Shown here in pieces: positions 6,698-10,005 of a stretch of 10,005 nt of DNA. The first letter of the stretch is position 1. The number at the start of each line of letters is the position of its first letter. The stretch comes from Clostridia bacterium. Lineage in GTDB: Bacteria > Bacillota_A > Clostridia > Christensenellales > CAG-138. Under the pieces are notes generated by a model that was given only the letters and a program-made list of their open reading frames with translations, made no database searches and was not told where the DNA came from. Both the position numbers and the translations under genes were made by a program. The DNA lies in the NCBI GenBank assembly GCA_017459315.1, contig JAFUDD010000200.1:1-10005 (forward strand), in the 5' to 3' direction.

Positions 6698-7738
6698 ATG
6701 CAGAATCAAAAGCGTATTTCCTCCGTCGGTGTCGGGATTCTTGCCCTGCTGCTTCTTTGCGGCGCGCTGTATCTTGCGCAGGGGCTTGTGATGCCGAAGT
6801 ATCAGACGAAACCGTTGGAGGGCAGCTTGACCGCGGAATACTACCGCGAAACGCTCGACCATGACGTGCTGTTTGTCGGGGACTGCGAGGTGTTCTCCAA
6901 CATTTCCCCGATCACGCTGTATAACGAATACGGCGTTGCGTCCTACATTCGCGGCTCCGCGCAGCAGCTTGTATGGCAGTCGTATTACCTTTTGGAGGAC
7001 GCGTTAAAGACCGATCACCCCAAGGTCGTCGTATTCAACGTACTTGCCCTAAAGTACGGCGAGCCGCAGTCCGAGGCCTACAACCGCATGACCATCGACG
7101 GGATGCGATGGGGCAGCGCAAAGCTCGGCGCGATTGAAGCGAGCAAGACGGCGGGGGAGGAAACGATCACCTATATCTTCCCACTGCTGCGGTTCCATAC
7201 GCGTTGGAGCGAGCTGACGCAGGAGGATTTTCGGTACTGGTTCACGCGCGACGCCGTATCGCATAACGGGTATCTGATGCGCACGGATGTGCGCCCCGTG
7301 ACGCAAACGCCGACGCCCGCGCCGCTGCTGGATCCGCATCTGCCCGCAAGCAGCATGGCATGGCTCGGCAAAATGGCCGATCTGTGCCAAGAAAACGGCA
7401 TCGACCTTGTGCTGTTGAAGTCTCCCTCCATCGAGCCGTACTGGTACGACGAATGGGACGCGGACGTAAAGGCGTTTGCCGAAGAACGCGGGCTTTGGTA
7501 TGTGAACACACTGCAATGCAACGAAGAAATCGGCATCGACTATACGACCGACACCTGCGACATGGGACAGCATCTCAACGTATACGGCGCGGAAAAGCTG
7601 TCGCGCTGGCTCGGCAGCGAGCTTGTACAGCGGTTCGACCTGCCGGATCGGCGCACCGATGCGGTCTACGCCCCGGTGTGGGCCGAAAAGACGGCGCGGT
7701 ACGAGGCCGAAAAAGCAACGTCCGTGGCGGGACAATAA
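6698..7738 (+). CDS. Membrane-anchored SGNH/DltD-like protein with Cys in the nucleophile motif
   Basis: A 346-residue protein with one N-terminal membrane segment (about residues 8-31) and an outside SGNH-hydrolase-like domain. Block I is VLFVGDCEVFSN, in which Cys63 occupies the usual Ser position of GDS. Asn114 in VVFNVLALKY fits block III. D288-M-G-Q-H292 followed by LNVYGAEKL fits the C-terminal Asp/His block. In classical systems DltD acts outside the membrane after DltB to help place D-alanine on lipoteichoic acid, and related AlgJ/AlgX/PatB proteins act with AlgI-type MBOATs. Position directly after the MBOAT gene supports the same partnership. The Cys for Ser change could mean thioester chemistry, a family-wide variant, or loss of hydrolase activity; sequence alone cannot decide. 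It is followed after 38 bases by a lipoprotein gene. The overall fold assignment is good; the name DltD is by context. Confidence 0.82.
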   Translation: MQNQKRISSVGVGILALLLLCGALYLAQGLVMPKYQTKPLEGSLTAEYYRETLDHDVLFVGDCEVFSNISPITLYNEYGVASYIRGSAQQLVWQSYYLLEDALKTDHPKVVVFNVLALKYGEPQSEAYNRMTIDGMRWGSAKLGAIEASKTAGEETITYIFPLLRFHTRWSELTQEDFRYWFTRDAVSHNGYLMRTDVRPVTQTPTPAPLLDPHLPASSMAWLGKMADLCQENGIDLVLLKSPSIEPYWYDEWDADVKAFAEERGLWYVNTLQCNEEIGIDYTTDTCDMGQHLNVYGAEKLSRWLGSELVQRFDLPDRRTDAVYAPVWAEKTARYEAEKATSVAGQ

Positions 7739-7776
7739 AACAAGAAAGGGCGGCGCGGCCGCAAAGGAATGAAACA

Positions 7777-8301
7777 ATGAAAAAAGGCTTGGCAATTATT
7801 TTCTGCGTGCTTTTGTTGGCGGCCTGCGCGGCGCCGCAGAGCGCGGGGCAGAAGGGCGTCGAGGAAACGGCGGTGTTTGTGAATCCGAACGCGGTCAAGG
7901 CGGGCGCATACGGCGCGCTGTACTTCGAGGCGAACGGCTACCGTTTCGGCATCTATGACAAGATGGAGGACGTTCTAGCGCACGTACCGTCGAACACGAC
8001 GTTCACCGGCGAAAGCTGCGCCTTCGAGGGCGACGACATCTATTACTTTTTCAACGGCTTTGAGATCATGGCAAACGTGATCGACGGGGCCGAGCGCGTG
8101 ACGGCGATCACGATTGTGAACGATACGGTCAAGACGCCCTCCGGCCTGTTTATCGGCATGACGGAGGACGACGCAAAGGCGATCTTAAACGTTGCACCGG
8201 GCGCAAGCGGCATCTATACGCTTGTGGACGGCATGGCGCAGCCGAACGTGACCGTACAGGACGGCACGGTTCGCGCGATCTCGTATATCGCGGCGGCATA
8301 A
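7777..8301 (+). CDS. Small secreted lipoprotein of unknown function
   Basis: A 174-residue protein beginning MKKGLAIIFCVLLLAACA: a lysine-rich start, a hydrophobic core and a clear lipobox LAAC with lipidated Cys17, so it should be anchored to the outer face of the membrane. The ribosome site AAAGGAA (7763-7769) precedes ATG 7777; the frame is open further upstream inside the preceding gene, but only this start gives a signal peptide. The mature part appears to hold two related halves, one around GYRFGIYDKMEDVL and one around GLFIGMTEDDAKAIL. The second resembles the G-M-T-x-x-x-A/V motif of BamE/SmpA-like folds; this is a weak resemblance, not an assignment. Similar lipoproteins seem common in Clostridia, but I cannot name a function. 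Its stop overlaps the ribosome site of the following MATE gene, so it is part of the operon. Confidence 0.8.
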   Translation: MKKGLAIIFCVLLLAACAAPQSAGQKGVEETAVFVNPNAVKAGAYGALYFEANGYRFGIYDKMEDVLAHVPSNTTFTGESCAFEGDDIYYFFNGFEIMANVIDGAERVTAITIVNDTVKTPSGLFIGMTEDDAKAILNVAPGASGIYTLVDGMAQPNVTVQDGTVRAISYIAAA

Positions 8302-8310
8302 GGAGAGGAA

Positions 8311-9744
8311 ATGTTGACGAACCCGATTCGACAGGGACATAACTTCTGGCACCGCTCCCCCAAGAACGGCGAGCTGAACCTGTTGGATGGACCCTTGCTC
8401 GGCAAGGTCTTTCTGTTTGCGCTGCCCTTGATGGCAACGAACTTACTGCAGGTGTTCTATAACGCGGCGGATATGATCGTCGCGGGCATGTCCGGCGTGG
8501 AGGGCGCCATCGGCGCCATCGTCACGACGAGCGCGTTCATCAATCTGATTCTGAACATCTTTATGGGCTTTTCGGTCGGCACCAACGTCGTTGTCGCGCG
8601 CTGTATCGGCAAGGGCGACCGAGAACAGGTGCAGGCTGCCGTGCATACGTCGCTGGTCATGGCGGCGATCTTCGGCGCGATCTGCATGGGGATCGGGCTT
8701 GTGATCAGCCGCCCTGTTTTGATGCTGCTCGGTGACGAGGGACATATCCTCGATCTTGCGACGCTGTATACGCGCATCTACTTTGCGGGCACGCCGTTTA
8801 TGGCGGTCGCCAACTATGAAATTGCGATCCTCCGCGCCAAGGGCGATACGCGCACGCCGCTGTTCATCCTCACCGCGACCGGGCTATTGAACGTCGTGAT
8901 GAACCTGTTCTTCGTGCTTGTGTGCGGCATGAGCGTGGACGGCGTCGCGTATGCCACGGTGCTGTCCAACGCCGTTTCCGTGATCGCGCTCGGCGTCGTG
9001 CTGATGCGCGACGAGGGCATGGTGAAGCTCGAGCTGAAAAAGCTGCGGATCGAAAAACGCGCGTTCTATGAGATCGTGCGCGACGGTTTGCCTGCAGGCT
9101 TGCAGGGCGCGCTGTTTTCGCTGTCGAATATGCTGATCCAGTCCGCGATCATCTCGATCAATAACGCATCGTGTCCCGGCGGCTCCGCGATCATCGACGG
9201 CAACGCGGCGGGCAGCAGCTTGGAGGGCTTTGCCTATACAGCGACGAACTCGGTCTATCAGGCCGCCGTCACGTTTACCAGTCAGCATTACGGTGCGGGC
9301 AAGTTCAAGCGCATCGGCTCGGTCATGCGGAATTGTTACCTTGTCACAACGATCATCGCGTTCGTCGTTTCGGCGGTGCTGCTTGTGTTCCGCGATCCGC
9401 TGCTGTCGCTGTACGTGACCGATCCGCTTGCCATCGACGCGGCGTATACGCGCATGTACGTCATGATGATCCCGTATTTCCTGCTGGCATGGATGGAGGT
9501 CGGTTCCGGCATCCTGCGCGGGCTCGGCCGGTCGTTCACGTCCACGATCATCAGCCTGATCGGCACCTGCGCATTCCGCCTGCTGTGGATCTGGACGGTT
9601 GTGCCGCTGTATCCGACGCTTACAACGGTCTACCTGTCCTATCCGATCTCGTGGGCGCTGACCGCCGCCCTGCACTTTACGTTCTCTCTGCGCGTCCGGC
9701 ATCGGTATATGCAGCAGTATCCGGAAGTGGAGGCGCAGGGGTAA
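8311..9744 (+). CDS. MATE family multidrug/Na+ (or H+) antiporter
   Basis: A 477-residue inner-membrane exporter with the length and about 12 membrane segments of the MATE family, in two halves of six. Diagnostic stretches include LDGPLLGKVFLFALPLMATN at the first helix, FYNAADMIVAG, FMGFSVGTNVVVAR, RAKGDTRTPLFI before helix 6 with GLLNVVMNLFFV after it, and a second half starting near GLPAGLQGALFSLSN. MATE proteins exchange cytoplasmic organic cations, or in the MOP superfamily lipid-linked products, for ions. The substrate cannot be read here. ATG 8311 follows AGGAGAGG (8301-8308), which overlaps the stop of the lipoprotein gene, so it is likely co-transcribed. It could serve the envelope pathway upstream or simply be a neighbouring drug-efflux gene. 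It ends 30 bases before the terminator hairpin. Confidence 0.93.
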   Translation: MLTNPIRQGHNFWHRSPKNGELNLLDGPLLGKVFLFALPLMATNLLQVFYNAADMIVAGMSGVEGAIGAIVTTSAFINLILNIFMGFSVGTNVVVARCIGKGDREQVQAAVHTSLVMAAIFGAICMGIGLVISRPVLMLLGDEGHILDLATLYTRIYFAGTPFMAVANYEIAILRAKGDTRTPLFILTATGLLNVVMNLFFVLVCGMSVDGVAYATVLSNAVSVIALGVVLMRDEGMVKLELKKLRIEKRAFYEIVRDGLPAGLQGALFSLSNMLIQSAIISINNASCPGGSAIIDGNAAGSSLEGFAYTATNSVYQAAVTFTSQHYGAGKFKRIGSVMRNCYLVTTIIAFVVSAVLLVFRDPLLSLYVTDPLAIDAAYTRMYVMMIPYFLLAWMEVGSGILRGLGRSFTSTIISLIGTCAFRLLWIWTVVPLYPTLTTVYLSYPISWALTAALHFTFSLRVRHRYMQQYPEVEAQG

Positions 9745-9774
9745 AAGCCCCGCCGCCATTGCCAAAAGACAAAT

Positions 9775-9808
9775 CCGCTCCGCGAGCATGCGGAGCGGTC
9801 TTTTTATT
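9775..9808. terminator. Rho-independent terminator, probably bidirectional
   Basis: A perfect 9-bp GC-rich stem, CCGCTCCGC (9775-9783) with GCGGAGCGG (9790-9798), closes a six-base loop and is followed by TCTTTTTATT on the + strand. On the other strand the stem is followed by a T-rich run (complement of CAAAAGACAAAT, 9763-9774). It lies between the MATE stop at 9744 and the end of the converging kinase gene at 9816, so it can end both transcripts. Confidence 0.92.
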
Positions 9809-9815
9809 CGGAAGG

Positions 9816-10005
9816 TTATGCCTTTTGCAGGATCGCGTCGATCTCGCCGCGGTTCGGCATCGAACGGATCGCGCCTTTCTTGGTCGTCACAAGGTATGCC
9901 GCGGCGTTCGCAAAGCGGAGCATATTGACAAGGCTCTGCTCGCTGCGGTTTTCGACGCCATGCTTCAGCACGTCATGCAGCACGCACGCACAGAACGTGT
10001 CGCCC
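9816..10005 (-). CDS. PfkB-family carbohydrate kinase, C-terminal end only (5' end outside window)
   Basis: On the - strand the frame is open from the window edge (first full codon 10004-10002) to TAA at 9818-9816, giving 62 residues that begin GDTFCACVLHDVL and end ILQKA. The GDTF stretch is the PfkB signature II (usually G-A-G-D-T-F), in which the Asp is the catalytic base that activates the sugar hydroxyl for phosphorylation by ATP. The following helix and NAAAYLVTTKKGAIRSMP match the C-terminal helix and loop of ribokinase, fructokinase and 2-keto-3-deoxygluconate kinase. The sugar cannot be told from this fragment. It converges on the + strand operon and shares its terminator, so it belongs to a different transcription unit. 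Confidence 0.85.
   Translation of the reverse strand, partial: GDTFCACVLHDVLKHGVENRSEQSLVNMLRFANAAAYLVTTKKGAIRSMPNRGEIDAILQKA

Noticed and set aside
7751..7762. Palindromic GCGGCGCGGCCGC stretch between the DltD-like and lipoprotein genes
   Set aside because: A short GC-rich self-complementary run without a T tract; not enough for a terminator or operator.
7360..7776. Upstream extension of the lipoprotein frame
   Set aside because: It is a shadow of the DltD-like gene. Only ATG 7777 gives a signal peptide and lipobox, and it has its own ribosome site.
7049..7795. 248-residue open frame on the - strand
   Set aside because: Antisense of the DltD-like gene; Arg/His-rich and without a convincing start.
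8884..9789. 301-residue open frame on the - strand across the MATE gene
   Set aside because: Rich in His, Arg and Asp with no hydrophobic core, typical of antisense frames in GC-rich genes; it opposes a clear MATE protein and crosses the terminator.

Overview
The window is a GC-rich, tightly packed stretch of bacterial chromosome. Seven genes on the + strand read as one operon-like run (bases 1 to 9744, intergenic gaps of at most 38 bases, two stop/start overlaps). It ends at a strong hairpin terminator that faces a converging gene on the - strand. Strong GGAGG-type ribosome sites, a TTG start, a DltA-like ligase and a MATE family typical of Clostridia suggest a high-GC Bacillota (Clostridia), perhaps an uncultured gut lineage. 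That assignment is inference; there is no rRNA or marker gene here.

Layout: (1) the 3' part of a secreted or surface transglutaminase-like protein with bacterial Ig-like modules (2-1237); (2) a complete tandem paralogue of it with an N-terminal membrane anchor (1256-3361); (3) an AMP-forming amino-acid adenylating enzyme resembling DltA (3358-4854); (4) a 76-residue carrier protein (4879-5109); (5) an MBOAT membrane O-acyltransferase of the DltB/AlgI type (5109-6686); (6) a membrane-anchored SGNH/DltD-like protein (6698-7738); (7) a small lipoprotein (7777-8301); (8) a MATE-family exporter (8311-9744); (9) a bidirectional terminator; (10) the C-terminal end of a PfkB-family sugar kinase on the - strand (9816-10005).

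Genes 3 to 6 form a complete D-alanylation-like module in the order A-C-B-D. The adenylating enzyme would load an amino acid on the carrier, the MBOAT would pass it across the membrane, and the SGNH protein would complete transfer to an extracellular polymer. Three key positions depart from the classical Dlt proteins: Gly replaces the Cys of the D-Ala pocket in the ligase, Gly replaces the Asp before the carrier's phosphopantetheine Ser, and Cys replaces Ser in the nucleophile motif of the DltD-like protein. With the two upstream Ig/transglutaminase-like surface proteins, this looks like a cell-envelope modification locus whose amino acid and acceptor cannot be assumed to be D-alanine and teichoic acid.

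No tRNA, rRNA, CRISPR, insertion sequence, phage gene or internal promoter was recognised. No gene-free stretch exceeds 300 bases.
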